From Mycobacteriaceae bacterium (GTDB lineage Bacteria > Actinomycetota > Actinomycetes > Mycobacteriales > Mycobacteriaceae): 64,000 nt of DNA. Positions 1-8,126 of this stretch are shown in pieces. The position numbers were made by a program, and so were the translations under genes. Below the pieces are notes generated by a model. It had not been told where the DNA came from and did not search any database. It saw only the letters and a program-made list of their open reading frames with translations. How positions within the stretch are numbered: position 1 is the first letter of the stretch; the number at the start of each line of letters is the position of its first letter. The stretch spans positions 186,001 through 250,000 of the forward strand of contig JAQYQB010000026.1 of assembly GCA_028726465.1 (NCBI GenBank), written 5' to 3'.

Positions 1-756
1 AGCAACATCGCCACCGGCGTGATGACCGGTGTCTCCGCGGCCAGCTCCATCCTGGTGGCCTTTGTCATCATGCTCTTCGTGACGTTCTTCATCATCAAGG
101 ACGGCGACAAGTTCCTGCCGTGGCTGCGCAAGTACACCGGCTCCGCCGCCGGCTGGCACATCACGGAGCTGGGCTCCCGCATCTGGGCCACCCTGGCCGG
201 GTTCATCCAGGCGCAGGCCGCCGTGGCCTTCGTGGACGCCGCGCTCATCGGCCTAGGCCTGTGGGCCCTGCAGGTGCCGCTGGCCTTCGTCATCGCCGTG
301 GTAACCTTCTTCGCCAGCTTCATCCCGATCATCGGTGCGGTGACCGCCGGCGCCCTGGCCGTCATCATCGCGCTGGTCTCCAACGGCCTGACCAACGCCC
401 TGCTGGCGCTGGCGCTTATCGTCATCGTGCAGCAGGTCGAGGGCAACCTGCTGCAGCCGCTGCTGCAGTCCAAGGCCATGGGCCTGCACGCCGCCGTCGT
501 CCTGCTGTCGGTGACCATCGGTTCTACCCTCTCCGGCATCATCGGCGCCTTCCTGGCCGTGCCGGTGGCCGCGACCATCACCGTCATGCTGCGCTACTAC
601 GCCGAGATGACCGGCCTGCGCTCCGGCGAGATCGCCCCGGACGAGCTGGACATCTCCACCGGCGAGAAGCAAAAGGATAAAGACTCCGACAGCGACGCCC
701 CCACCCCGCGCCAGAAGGTCGCCGAGCTCTTCCAGTCCATGAGTCCACAGCGCTAA
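1..756 (+). CDS. AI-2E family transporter (UPF0118), 3' part only
   Basis: The reading frame is open from the first base, so the start lies outside the window and only the last 251 codons are seen. The visible part has several long hydrophobic helices, including a glycine-rich pair around FIPIIGAVTAG and the family-typical segment VQQVEGNLLQPLLQSKAMGLH, in which the E-x-N-x-L-x-P pattern is characteristic of AI-2E/PerM permeases. The tail after the last helix is charged and rich in Lys, Asp and Ser, so it is probably cytoplasmic. Family members are inner-membrane exporters or antiporters, and the substrate cannot be read from sequence. A terminator hairpin follows 40 bases downstream. Confidence 0.85.
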   Translation, partial: SNIATGVMTGVSAASSILVAFVIMLFVTFFIIKDGDKFLPWLRKYTGSAAGWHITELGSRIWATLAGFIQAQAAVAFVDAALIGLGLWALQVPLAFVIAVVTFFASFIPIIGAVTAGALAVIIALVSNGLTNALLALALIVIVQQVEGNLLQPLLQSKAMGLHAAVVLLSVTIGSTLSGIIGAFLAVPVAATITVMLRYYAEMTGLRSGEIAPDELDISTGEKQKDKDSDSDAPTPRQKVAELFQSMSPQR

Positions 757-795
757 GCACCTGGCCGCCCCAGCCCAGCTGCGCGCGCACTAATA

Positions 796-834
796 CCCGG
801 GTCGGTTTAGACCGGCCCGGGCATTGTTGTGTTT
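796..834. terminator. Rho-independent-type hairpin between convergent genes
   Basis: CCCGGGTCGGT (796-806) pairs with ACCGGCCCGGG (811-821) across the loop TTAG, with one G-T wobble. It is followed on the plus strand by a T-rich tract (TTGTTGTGTTTT). It sits between the permease gene and the converging nucleosidase gene and could serve both. Confidence 0.7.
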
Positions 835-846
835 TAGGCGGCTAGG

Positions 847-1440
847 CTAGCGCGGCAGCAGGCCCAAGTCGGTGACGGCGGACATCAGCTGGCGGGCGCC
901 GCGGTCCAGCACGCCGGCCCAGGTGCCCACGGAGGACTCGTCGGCCGGGTCGGAGACCTGCTTGAGCAGGGTGCAGGGCACCTCGAAGCGCTGGCAGACC
1001 GCGGCCACGGAGTAGCCCTCCATGTCACACAGCGCGGACTCCTGGGCCAGGCGGTTGCGGGTCTGGGTATCAGAGACGAATAGGTCGCCGGTGGCCAGCG
1101 AACGCACCGGCAGGCGCCCGGAGGTAGGCAGCTCAATGCGCTCGGGCAAAAGGTACTTGCCGAGGTCGGACAGGACCTCCAGCTTGAAATCATGCTTGGT
1201 AACCGCGTCCACCTCGAAGACGCCGGCCAGGCCGTCGTGTAGGGCGCCGGCGGTGCCGATATTGACCACCCGGGAGGGCATCTCGTCACGCAGGCGGGCC
1301 TCGGTCAGAACCTCCGTCAGGGAGATTGCGGCCGGCAGCGTCCCAATGCCGGTAATCAGCAGTGCGGCGTCGTCAGGGACGTGCGCCGCTTCAGCGTCGA
1401 CGGCAGCCACAAACAGCGGTTTATCAGCAATGCATCTCAT
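847..1440 (-). CDS. Nucleosidase of the MTA/SAH nucleosidase (phosphorylase) family
   Basis: This 197-residue protein has the layout of 5'-methylthioadenosine/S-adenosylhomocysteine nucleosidases, though it is shorter than the usual 230. Seen are the glycine-rich VVNIGTAGAL, the purine/ribose-binding CDMEGYSVAAV (Met-Glu of the family) and the late SD pair in KQVSDPADES that supplies the catalytic Asp. It probably cleaves MTA, SAH or a related nucleoside in the cytoplasm. The ATG is at 1440-1438 with no Shine-Dalgarno; a TAAGAT box on the minus strand at 1453-1448 places transcription at about the ATG, so the mRNA is likely leaderless. An inverted repeat lies directly upstream. The natural substrate is not certain. 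Confidence 0.8.
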   Translation of the reverse strand: MRCIADKPLFVAAVDAEAAHVPDDAALLITGIGTLPAAISLTEVLTEARLRDEMPSRVVNIGTAGALHDGLAGVFEVDAVTKHDFKLEVLSDLGKYLLPERIELPTSGRLPVRSLATGDLFVSDTQTRNRLAQESALCDMEGYSVAAVCQRFEVPCTLLKQVSDPADESSVGTWAGVLDRGARQLMSAVTDLGLLPR

Positions 1441-1452
1441 ACTTTCGATCTT

Positions 1453-1467
1453 ACTTGGACGCCAAGT
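1453..1467. promoter_or_regulatory. Inverted repeat at the nucleosidase promoter
   Basis: ACTTGG-ACG-CCAAGT is a perfect 6-3-6 inverted repeat abutting the putative -10 box (TAAGAT, minus strand 1453-1448) of the nucleosidase gene. Its position in the -10/-35 spacer fits an operator for a repressor. The cognate regulator is unknown. Confidence 0.35.
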
Positions 1468-1527
1468 GACTTAGCACGGCGGCTCGGGTTTAGCCCGCAT
1501 CCGCGCCTCCACAATCACGCCGCGGCC

Positions 1528-2343
1528 TCAGCCCTGGTGGGCGAATTGCCACAGGGTGGCTGCCTGGTGCGGATCCACGTCGATGTCGAAATGCTGCTGC
1601 AGCGCGCCGCGCAGATCCTCTGGGTCGCTCAGCTCTCGGGTCTCCTGCGCGGTTTTCAGCTTGGCATTGAAGATGGACTCGGTGCCCTCGCCGCGGCGCA
1701 CCACGACGAGGTTCCCGGTAAACATCTCGCCCTCCCGGGTGGCCGCATACCAGCAGGCCATGTCCAGATCCGCCGGCTTAGGGTGCCAGTTGCAGATCCC
1801 GTAGACGTCCTTGTAGCCCGTGGGATGTTTCTCGGAGACCTCGGTGCGTGACTGCAGGATGTAGTCGACCGCGCGCGGGTCGTCGTCGGCCGCGGGCACT
1901 AGGCGGAAGCCGGCGCGTTCCGTGCCGTCGAAGGGAACCGCCACGGTGGGCGTTCCCCCGCCGAAGCCGGGATCGATGAGGTAGCGCTCCCCACCAAAAT
2001 GCGCGATATTGCCGCAGTGGGTGGCCGCGCCCGGCTCCTGGCTGCCGCTGAGCAGCACCCGGGCCAGGAAGCGGTGGTGGTTTACTCCTAGCTCGTCCAA
2101 GGCCTGGTGGATGATTTCCGCGTGCTCGAAGCAGAAGCCGCCGCGGCCCTGATCCAGTAGCTTGCGGCGCACGTCGGCGGGCTTAATACTCACCCCGCGG
2201 CCCAAGGCCACGTCCACGTTGTCGAAGGCAATCGTCTTGGTGTGGCGGTCTACGACCTCGTCGAAGAAGGCGACGCCGTGGTCCGCTGCGGCATCGACAA
2301 GCGCCGCCGGACCTCCGATCCGATCGCGGTAGTTTTCCAGCAT
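1528..2343 (-). CDS. nat: Arylamine N-acetyltransferase (NAT)
   Basis: This 271-residue protein is the usual NAT length. The Cys-His-Asp triad is visible: Cys71 in RGGFCFEHA, His109 in ATHCGN and Asp124 in YLIDPGFGG. NATs transfer acetyl or propionyl groups from CoA to arylamines or hydrazines in the cytosol by a ping-pong mechanism. The start ATG overlaps the stop of the upstream amidohydrolase gene by one base (TAATG), so the two are translationally coupled. The MFS gene lies upstream in the same direction. Coupling to an ACMSD-type hydrolase and a transporter suggests a role in handling an aminoaromatic compound, which is inference. The nucleosidase gene follows 87 bases downstream but seems to have its own promoter. 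Confidence 0.9.
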   Translation of the reverse strand: MLENYRDRIGGPAALVDAAADHGVAFFDEVVDRHTKTIAFDNVDVALGRGVSIKPADVRRKLLDQGRGGFCFEHAEIIHQALDELGVNHHRFLARVLLSGSQEPGAATHCGNIAHFGGERYLIDPGFGGGTPTVAVPFDGTERAGFRLVPAADDDPRAVDYILQSRTEVSEKHPTGYKDVYGICNWHPKPADLDMACWYAATREGEMFTGNLVVVRRGEGTESIFNAKLKTAQETRELSDPEDLRGALQQHFDIDVDPHQAATLWQFAHQG

Positions 2344-3344
2344 TATTCCTCCTCACTCTGGCCCGTCCGGGCGCTATCCGCGAGCTTAAGCAGGTTTGCG
2401 GCGTTGGACCACAGAATCTGTTCCTTTTCCTCCTCGCTGAAGCGGGAGTTACGCACGTAGTCGAAGGCGCGGACGTATTTTTCCTGCTGGAAATACGGGA
2501 AATCGGAGCCGCCCATCAGCTGCGAGAGTCCGAAGGTTTCCGCGGCGAGCGCTAGCGAGGGCTCGTGGAAGTTGGCGGCGTCGAAATAGAACTGCCGCAA
2601 GGTCGCGTTCGGCGATGCCGGGAACGCGTCCCAGTCCTCGTAGTTGTCCTCAATCCGCTGCGCCAGCATAGGCAGGTCGCCGCCCAGATGCGCAACGTGG
2701 AACGTAATCTTCGGGAAGCGGCGGGGGATATCGGCTTTCAGCAGCTCCAACGTGGCGGTGGCGTCCTCGACCGGTGCGCCGTTCACCCACTCCAGGTGCT
2801 GATCAAGCAGCCACTTCGAGTTCACGCCGCAGCCGGTCGGGTGGATATTGACCACCGCGCCCTTTTCGTTGAGGAAGTCCCAGACTGGGTCGAGGTAGCT
2901 TTCCGACAGGTAAGGACGCTGCGCCAGCAGGGTCGGCAGCCCGATGCCGCAGAACTGGCCGGAGCTTTCAATCCACTCCAGTTCCTTTAAGGTCGCGTCG
3001 ACGTGCGGGAGTGGCAGGGCCGCGTAGTTATAGAAGCGGCCCGGGTACTGGTCCGCGATGTCGATATAGCGCTGATTAATCATGCGCGCGGCATAAGCGG
3101 CGTGTTCGGCTTCGGGCAGCGCGGGGCTTTGCGGAGTCACCGCGAGCACCTGGGCCTTGACCCCGGCTTTATCCATCCATTCGATCCGCGCCTGCATGTC
3201 CTCGCTACCGGAATCAGCGCCCATGCCCTTGGCGATCTCGGTGCTGCCTTCCGGGGCGCCGTGCGCGCCGAGGTAATCCAGGTAATCGTCCGGGTAGACG
3301 TGCGCGTGCGTATCGATGGCGTCGAGAACTCGTTCGTGCTGCAT
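2343..3344 (-). CDS. Amidohydrolase family protein, ACMSD-like TIM barrel
   Basis: The N-terminal DTHAHVYPDDY supplies the metal-binding HxH (His13, His15). HVAHLGG gives a further His and GGSDFPYF the late Asp, which is the pattern of the amidohydrolase-2 family (2-amino-3-carboxymuconate semialdehyde decarboxylase, resorcylate-type decarboxylases). Length (333 residues) is normal for that family. Members use one divalent metal to decarboxylate or hydrolyse aromatic or ring-derived acids. I chose the ATG at 3344; a TTG directly before it (3347) is possible, and GGACGG lies just upstream. The stop overlaps the nat start by one base. The MFS gene ends 30 bases upstream. The substrate is not known. 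Confidence 0.8.
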   Translation of the reverse strand: MQHERVLDAIDTHAHVYPDDYLDYLGAHGAPEGSTEIAKGMGADSGSEDMQARIEWMDKAGVKAQVLAVTPQSPALPEAEHAAYAARMINQRYIDIADQYPGRFYNYAALPLPHVDATLKELEWIESSGQFCGIGLPTLLAQRPYLSESYLDPVWDFLNEKGAVVNIHPTGCGVNSKWLLDQHLEWVNGAPVEDATATLELLKADIPRRFPKITFHVAHLGGDLPMLAQRIEDNYEDWDAFPASPNATLRQFYFDAANFHEPSLALAAETFGLSQLMGGSDFPYFQQEKYVRAFDYVRNSRFSEEEKEQILWSNAANLLKLADSARTGQSEEE

Positions 3345-3377
3345 CAACTTCCGTCCTAACTGTCGGTGTTTATTGGC

Positions 3378-4787
3378 CTATTCCTGCCCACGAGCGCCGC
3401 GGGGAGTGCGCGCTGCGGCGGCGAAGGCAACTGCGGCTGCCCCCAAGACTATGCCGATTACTGCGAGCAGGTTGAGGGCGGCTGCGCTCGGGCTGTGTTC
3501 TGCCATGAGCGCGGCGGTGACGGCGGAGACCAGCGCGGAGGAAATCGACATGCCGATGGAGCGCATCAGGGCGTTCAAGGCGTTAGCCGAGCCGATCTCC
3601 GCCGCCCGGACATGATCGACCAGCATCATCGGCAGGCCGGCGTAGCCGATGCCCACGCCGATGGAAATCACGGTCGCCCAGACAAGGATCCACCCGCCGT
3701 TGAAGTCAATAACCAGGCGGCAGAGGTAGCCCAGCGCGGTGATGACGGAACCGATGGTGATGACCATCCGCGCCCCCAGCGCCTGCGCGAGCCGGGCGCT
3801 GACCGGGGCGACGAGCAACATGGCGGCGGCGGACGGCAGCATCACGAGGCCGGCCGCGGCGGCGCTCCACTCGTGCCCGCCCTCCGTAGTGGGGTTCTGC
3901 AGCTCCAGGGTGGTCAGCAGCAGGTTTGTGAACATGAGGATGCCCAGCAGGATCGAGGCGAGGTTGGTCAGCAGCACCGGCCGGTAGGTGGTAGTGCGCA
4001 GGTTGACCAGCGGGAACTCCTGGCGGACCTCCCAGCGGATCCAGGCGGCGAAGAACACCACCGCCAGGATGAAAAGGGCGACGGTCGGCAGGCTGGCCCA
4101 GCCCCACGCCGCGCCCTGGGAAAGCGCGGTCAAAAAGGCGCTCAGCCCCAGCGCCAGCCACACCGCACCGCCGTAGTCGAATCGGCCGGCCACGCCGCGG
4201 GAAGAGGGAACGAAAACCCCCACTGCCACGAAAGAAATGACCGATATGGCGGCGGCGATCCAGAACATGGACTGCCAGCCGAAGGAGTTAAAAAGCACTC
4301 CGCCCAGCGGGATGCCCACGCAGCCGCCGATGCCCAGGGTGGCGCTCAAGATGGCCAGGGCGGAGCCAATCTTTTCGCGTGGCAGGCTATAGCGCATCTC
4401 GGCCATCGCCACCGGGATGAGCGCCGAGCCGATGCCCTGCAGAGCACGACCAATGATGAGGGTCGCGATGTTGCCGAGCGGCGCGATGATGGAGCCCGCG
4501 ACAACGGCCGCGATGGTCACCAGCATGACCGTCTTGCGCGAGTACATATCGGCCAGCCGGCCGATGATTGGGGTTGCCACGGCGCCGGCCAGCAGCGTCG
4601 CCGTGACCGCCCAGGACACCGCCGTGCCGGAGGTGCCGAGGATGCCCGGCAAGTTCGGGATCGCCGGAACGACGATCGACTGCAGCAGGGTGACCACGAG
4701 GCAAGAAAAGCCGGCGACGGCAATCAAGATCCCCGGCACCGCGCTGACCCCCGCCTGCGGCCTTTCCTGGTGCTTTTGTCCTTCCAT
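3378..4787 (-). CDS. MFS transporter, DHA2/14-helix drug:H+ antiporter type
   Basis: This 469-residue, strongly hydrophobic protein has MFS motif A-like GRLADMYSRKTVM after helix 2 and the exporter motif C-like GIGGCVGIPLGGVLF. A long central charged loop and the length suit the DHA2 (14-helix) antiporters that export drugs and aromatic compounds. It is the first gene of the run MFS - amidohydrolase - nat. The ATG at 4787 is preceded by GGGAG at a normal distance. It is divergent from an Lrp/AsnC-type regulator 238 bases away, which probably controls it. Substrate and direction are inferred only from family and neighbours. Confidence 0.85.
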   Translation of the reverse strand: MEGQKHQERPQAGVSAVPGILIAVAGFSCLVVTLLQSIVVPAIPNLPGILGTSGTAVSWAVTATLLAGAVATPIIGRLADMYSRKTVMLVTIAAVVAGSIIAPLGNIATLIIGRALQGIGSALIPVAMAEMRYSLPREKIGSALAILSATLGIGGCVGIPLGGVLFNSFGWQSMFWIAAAISVISFVAVGVFVPSSRGVAGRFDYGGAVWLALGLSAFLTALSQGAAWGWASLPTVALFILAVVFFAAWIRWEVRQEFPLVNLRTTTYRPVLLTNLASILLGILMFTNLLLTTLELQNPTTEGGHEWSAAAAGLVMLPSAAAMLLVAPVSARLAQALGARMVITIGSVITALGYLCRLVIDFNGGWILVWATVISIGVGIGYAGLPMMLVDHVRAAEIGSANALNALMRSIGMSISSALVSAVTAALMAEHSPSAAALNLLAVIGIVLGAAAVAFAAAARTPRGARGQE

Positions 4788-4862
4788 AAGTCTGCTCCCA
4801 TCCTTAGTGGCTCGATTGGGTTAAATGATCTGGAAGCGACACTAAGGAACCGGTGCATAAAG

Positions 4863-4878
4863 ATGCTTATTAAGGCAT
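4863..4878. promoter_or_regulatory. Possible regulator site in the MFS / Lrp divergent region
   Basis: The 238-base gap between the divergent MFS and regulator genes is AT-richer than its surroundings. It contains ATGC-N8-GCAT, an interrupted palindrome with an AT-rich centre of the sort Lrp/AsnC proteins bind. No other clear operator or -35/-10 pair was recognised, so this is a weak call. Confidence 0.25.
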
Positions 4879-5025
4879 AGTTTGAGCCATTTTTCTTTCA
4901 TGCAGCATATATCCGTTACTTTTTCACTCGATGCTGCCTAGTTCCGCCACGGGAACCGGACTACGCTGGAAGCTACGGGGATAATCACCCCGAATGGCAT
5001 CTGTACACACCTACGAGGAGCCGCC

Positions 5026-5913
5026 GTGCGCATATCCCCGTCCGCCCTGGACGACTTCGATCATCGCCTCTTATCTGCCCTGCGGCGCGCCCCCACCGCT
5101 TCTTTCGCGGACTTGGCGGCGCAGCTGGACTCGGCACCGCGGACCGTCGCGCGGCGCTACCACCGGCTCACCTCCAACGGGATTCTCAGGGTGGTGGGCC
5201 GAACCGCGGCAGCGTCGCCGGCCTCCATCGCCTGGTTGGCGCGGCTTTATGGCTCTCCCCAAGAATTGGAAAAGCTGGGGTCGCAGCTCGTGGAGCGCAA
5301 AAACACCCGGTGGATCCGTATGGCCATCCACCGCGGGGAGCTCATGTGCGGCTTCGCCACGCCCGCCCAGAGCAAGGAACCGCTCCTCGACCAGCTGCGG
5401 ACCTCGCTACCCTTCGACCAGGTCGAGACTTTCCAGCTGCTGAAGATCTGGGGAATCCCGGTCGCGAACTCCGGCGCCTTCGCCGCCCTCGATGCCACCG
5501 ATAAACGCATTCTCGCTGCTCTAGCCGTTAACGGTCGCGCCAGCTCCGTGGAGCTCGCCGAGGCCGCCCACGTGGATCAGGCAACCGCCTACCGGCGCCG
5601 GAAAAAGCTGGTGGAGTCCGGGATACTCTATTTCGAGGCGGACATCCCCCGCCAGGCCACCACCCATATCGCGGATGCCATGGCCTGGTTCAAAGTCGCC
5701 CCCGGGCACATCGCCGCGCTCGGCGATGCCCTCTCCGCCTCGGGCTCCACACAATTCGTAGCCGCCACGACAGGGCGCTTCCAGCTGGTGGCCAACCTCT
5801 GGGCCGACTCGCAGACGGAGCTTTTCAGCTTCCTCGACTCCCTGGCCGGGTTTCACATTGTGGACACCGAGCTCGTGCCGATGGGCCCCTCGTTTAAACA
5901 GGTGCCCTTCTGA
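5026..5913 (+). CDS. Lrp/AsnC family transcriptional regulator with two HTH modules
   Basis: The 295-residue protein is about twice the size of a classical Lrp. Module 1 starts with DDFDHRLLSALRRAPTASFADLAAQL and module 2 (about residue 155) with ATDKRILAALAVNGRASSVELAEAA; both match the AsnC winged helix-turn-helix. Each is followed by a ligand/oligomerisation-like segment, so it looks like an internal duplication or fusion, as in several actinobacterial AsnC proteins. GTG at 5026 is chosen because GAGGAG (5015-5020) sits 5 bases before it. It is divergent from the MFS-amidohydrolase-nat genes and most likely regulates them in response to an amino acid or aromatic ligand. The effector is unknown. 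Confidence 0.85.
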   Translation: MRISPSALDDFDHRLLSALRRAPTASFADLAAQLDSAPRTVARRYHRLTSNGILRVVGRTAAASPASIAWLARLYGSPQELEKLGSQLVERKNTRWIRMAIHRGELMCGFATPAQSKEPLLDQLRTSLPFDQVETFQLLKIWGIPVANSGAFAALDATDKRILAALAVNGRASSVELAEAAHVDQATAYRRRKKLVESGILYFEADIPRQATTHIADAMAWFKVAPGHIAALGDALSASGSTQFVAATTGRFQLVANLWADSQTELFSFLDSLAGFHIVDTELVPMGPSFKQVPF

Positions 5914-5931
5914 CCCGGGGACGCCGGCCGG

Positions 5932-7227
5932 CTAGCGCAGGCGCCGGCCCACGAAGCCGGCGGCCAGGGTGTTGCCGGTGCTCGGGTCCACCAGCAGGAA
6001 GTTGCCCACCGCGCCGCGGGCGGCGTAGTCCTCGACCGGCAGCTCGACCGGGGTCTGGACCACGACGTGCGCGATCTCGTTGAGGGTGACCGCCTCCGGA
6101 TCTTCCTGGTCGGCCACGCCGTCTAAATCCAAGATGCGCTCGACCTGGGTGATGCGGGCCTTGACCACGGCGGTGCCGTAGCGCAGCTTGACCATCGGGC
6201 CGGGCTTTAGGTCCTTTTCCGTCAGCGCGACGACGGTGGCGGCGAACTCGCGGGTGGCCTCCGGCCGGTCGGTGCCGGCGATGAGGTCGCCGCGGGCCAG
6301 GTCCACGTCGTCAGCCAGGCGCAGCACGACCGATTCGCCGGCGCGGGTGGCCTCTACCTCCCCATCGGTGGTGTCGATGTGGGTGACGGTGCTGGTGCGG
6401 CCCTCCGGCAGGGTCACCGTGTCGCCGACGGCGATGGAACCCGCCTGCACGCGGCCGGCGTAGCCGCGGTAGTCGCTGGCGTGCTCGCGGATGACGTACT
6501 GGATGGGGAAACGGAAGTCCAGATCCTCGGCGCGGCCGCCGGCCACCGGCACGTCCTCGAGCGCCTGCAAGACGGTCGGGCCGGAGTACCAGTCCATCTG
6601 GGTGGAGGGCTCGACCACGTTGTCGCCCTTGAGCGCGGAGATCGGCACGACCTGGGTATCGGTCAGGCCCAAGCGTTCGGCCAGGGTGCCGAATTCTTCC
6701 TCGATGGCGCGGAAGGTCGCCTCGTCGTAGTCGACCAGGTCGATCTTGTTGACGGCCAGGATGACGTGGCGCACGCCCAGCAGGGCCGCGACGTTGGCGT
6801 GCCGGCGGGTTTGCTCGACCACACCGTGGCGGGCATCGATAAGCAGCACCACGACCTGGGAGGTCGACATGCCGGTGACGGTGTTGCGGGTGTACTGCAC
6901 GTGGCCCGGGGTGTCCGCCAGAATGAAGGTGCGCTTGTCCGTGGCGAAGTAGCGGTAGGCCACGTCGATGGTAATGCCCTGCTCACGCTCGGCGCGCAGG
7001 CCGTCGACCAGCAGGGACAGGTCCATGCCGTCGAAGCCACGGTCGGCGCTGCTGCGCTCCATGGACTCCATCTGATCGGCCAGCACGGACTTGGTGTCGT
7101 GCAGCAGGCGGCCGACGAAGGTGGACTTGCCGTCGTCGACGGAACCGGCGGTGCACAGGCGCAGCGTCTCGCGCTCTTTGAGCTGATCCACTCCCTGGAC
7201 CGGGGACGGGCTTTGGGTGGTAGGCAT
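5932..7227 (-). CDS. cysN: Sulfate adenylyltransferase large subunit, GTPase CysN
   Basis: With CysD it forms APS from ATP and sulfate, using GTP hydrolysis to drive the reaction. GTPase motifs are intact: P-loop GSVDDGKSTFVGRLL near the N terminus, switch II DTPGHVQYTRN and NKIDLVD, followed by EF-Tu-like beta-barrel domains. At 431 residues it lacks a fused CysC (APS kinase) domain. The ATG overlaps the cysD stop by one base (TGATG), indicating translational coupling. It is the last gene of cysH-cysD-cysN; the cysY and cysZ genes that follow in C. glutamicum are absent here, and the converging Lrp-type gene ends 18 bases away. Confidence 0.95.
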   Translation of the reverse strand: MPTTQSPSPVQGVDQLKERETLRLCTAGSVDDGKSTFVGRLLHDTKSVLADQMESMERSSADRGFDGMDLSLLVDGLRAEREQGITIDVAYRYFATDKRTFILADTPGHVQYTRNTVTGMSTSQVVVLLIDARHGVVEQTRRHANVAALLGVRHVILAVNKIDLVDYDEATFRAIEEEFGTLAERLGLTDTQVVPISALKGDNVVEPSTQMDWYSGPTVLQALEDVPVAGGRAEDLDFRFPIQYVIREHASDYRGYAGRVQAGSIAVGDTVTLPEGRTSTVTHIDTTDGEVEATRAGESVVLRLADDVDLARGDLIAGTDRPEATREFAATVVALTEKDLKPGPMVKLRYGTAVVKARITQVERILDLDGVADQEDPEAVTLNEIAHVVVQTPVELPVEDYAARGAVGNFLLVDPSTGNTLAAGFVGRRLR

Positions 7228-8126
7228 CAGAAATAGCCCTCCTTCTTGCGATCTTCCATGGCGGACTCGGATAGCTTGTCGTCCGCGCGGGTCGCGCCCC
7301 GCTCGGACAGGGTGGAAATGGAAATCTCGGCCAGCACCTCGTCCGGGGTGGAGGCGGTGGACTCAACAGCACCGGTGCAGGACATGTCGCCGACGGTGCG
7401 GTAGCGCACGGTCTTGGTCACCAGCTCCTCGCCCTCGGCCGGCCCGCCCCACTCGCCCGGGGCCAGCCACATGCCGTTGCGGTTGAACAGCTCGCGCTGG
7501 TGGGAGTAGTAGATATCCGGCAGCTGCAAACCGCGGGCGCCGATGTATTCCCAGATATCGGACTCGGTCCAGTTGGAGATGGGGAAAACGCGGATGTTCT
7601 CCCCGGCCATCTTGGCGCCGTTGTAGAGGTTCCACAGCTCCGGGCGCTGGCGGCGCGGGTCCCAGCCGCCGAAGGAGTCGCGCACGGAGAAGATGCGTTC
7701 CTTGGCGCGGGCGCGCTCCTCGTCGCGGCGCGCCCCGCCCAGCACGGCGTCGTAGCCGCGCTCGGCGATGGTCTCGACCAGCGGGACGGACTGCAGCGGG
7801 TTGCGGGTGCCGTCGGGGCGCTCCTGCAGGTCGCCGCGGTCGATCCAGTCCTGGACCTTGGCCACGTGCAGGCGGGCGCCGGATTCCTCGACCAGGCGGT
7901 CGCGGAACTCGATGACCTCCGGGAAGTTGTGCCCGGTGTCCACGTGAAGCAGCTCGAAGGGCACGGTGGCCGGGGCGAAGGCCCGGCGCGCCAGCTCGAA
8001 GACCACCACGGAGTCCTTGCCGCCGGAAAAGAGCAGCCCGACCTTGTCGAACTGGCCGGCTACCTCGCGCAGGATATGGAGGGATTCGTTTTCTAGATCT
8101 TTCAGGTGTGGGGAAAGTGCAGTCAT
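7227..8126 (-). CDS. cysD: Sulfate adenylyltransferase small subunit CysD
   Basis: This is the adenylyl-transferring subunit of ATP sulfurylase. It carries the PP-loop GLLFSGGKDSVVVFEL and the conserved LGGARRDEERARAKER, HVDTGHNFPE and RDSFGGWDPRRQRPELW segments, closely like CysD of C. glutamicum. I place the start at ATG 8126, which shares one base with the cysH stop (TAATG), rather than at an in-frame ATG six codons upstream (8144), because coupled TAATG junctions recur in this region. Length is then 299 residues, typical of the family. The C terminus (SAMEDRKKEGYF) is the usual CysD end. Confidence 0.95.
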   Translation of the reverse strand: MTALSPHLKDLENESLHILREVAGQFDKVGLLFSGGKDSVVVFELARRAFAPATVPFELLHVDTGHNFPEVIEFRDRLVEESGARLHVAKVQDWIDRGDLQERPDGTRNPLQSVPLVETIAERGYDAVLGGARRDEERARAKERIFSVRDSFGGWDPRRQRPELWNLYNGAKMAGENIRVFPISNWTESDIWEYIGARGLQLPDIYYSHQRELFNRNGMWLAPGEWGGPAEGEELVTKTVRYRTVGDMSCTGAVESTASTPDEVLAEISISTLSERGATRADDKLSESAMEDRKKEGYF

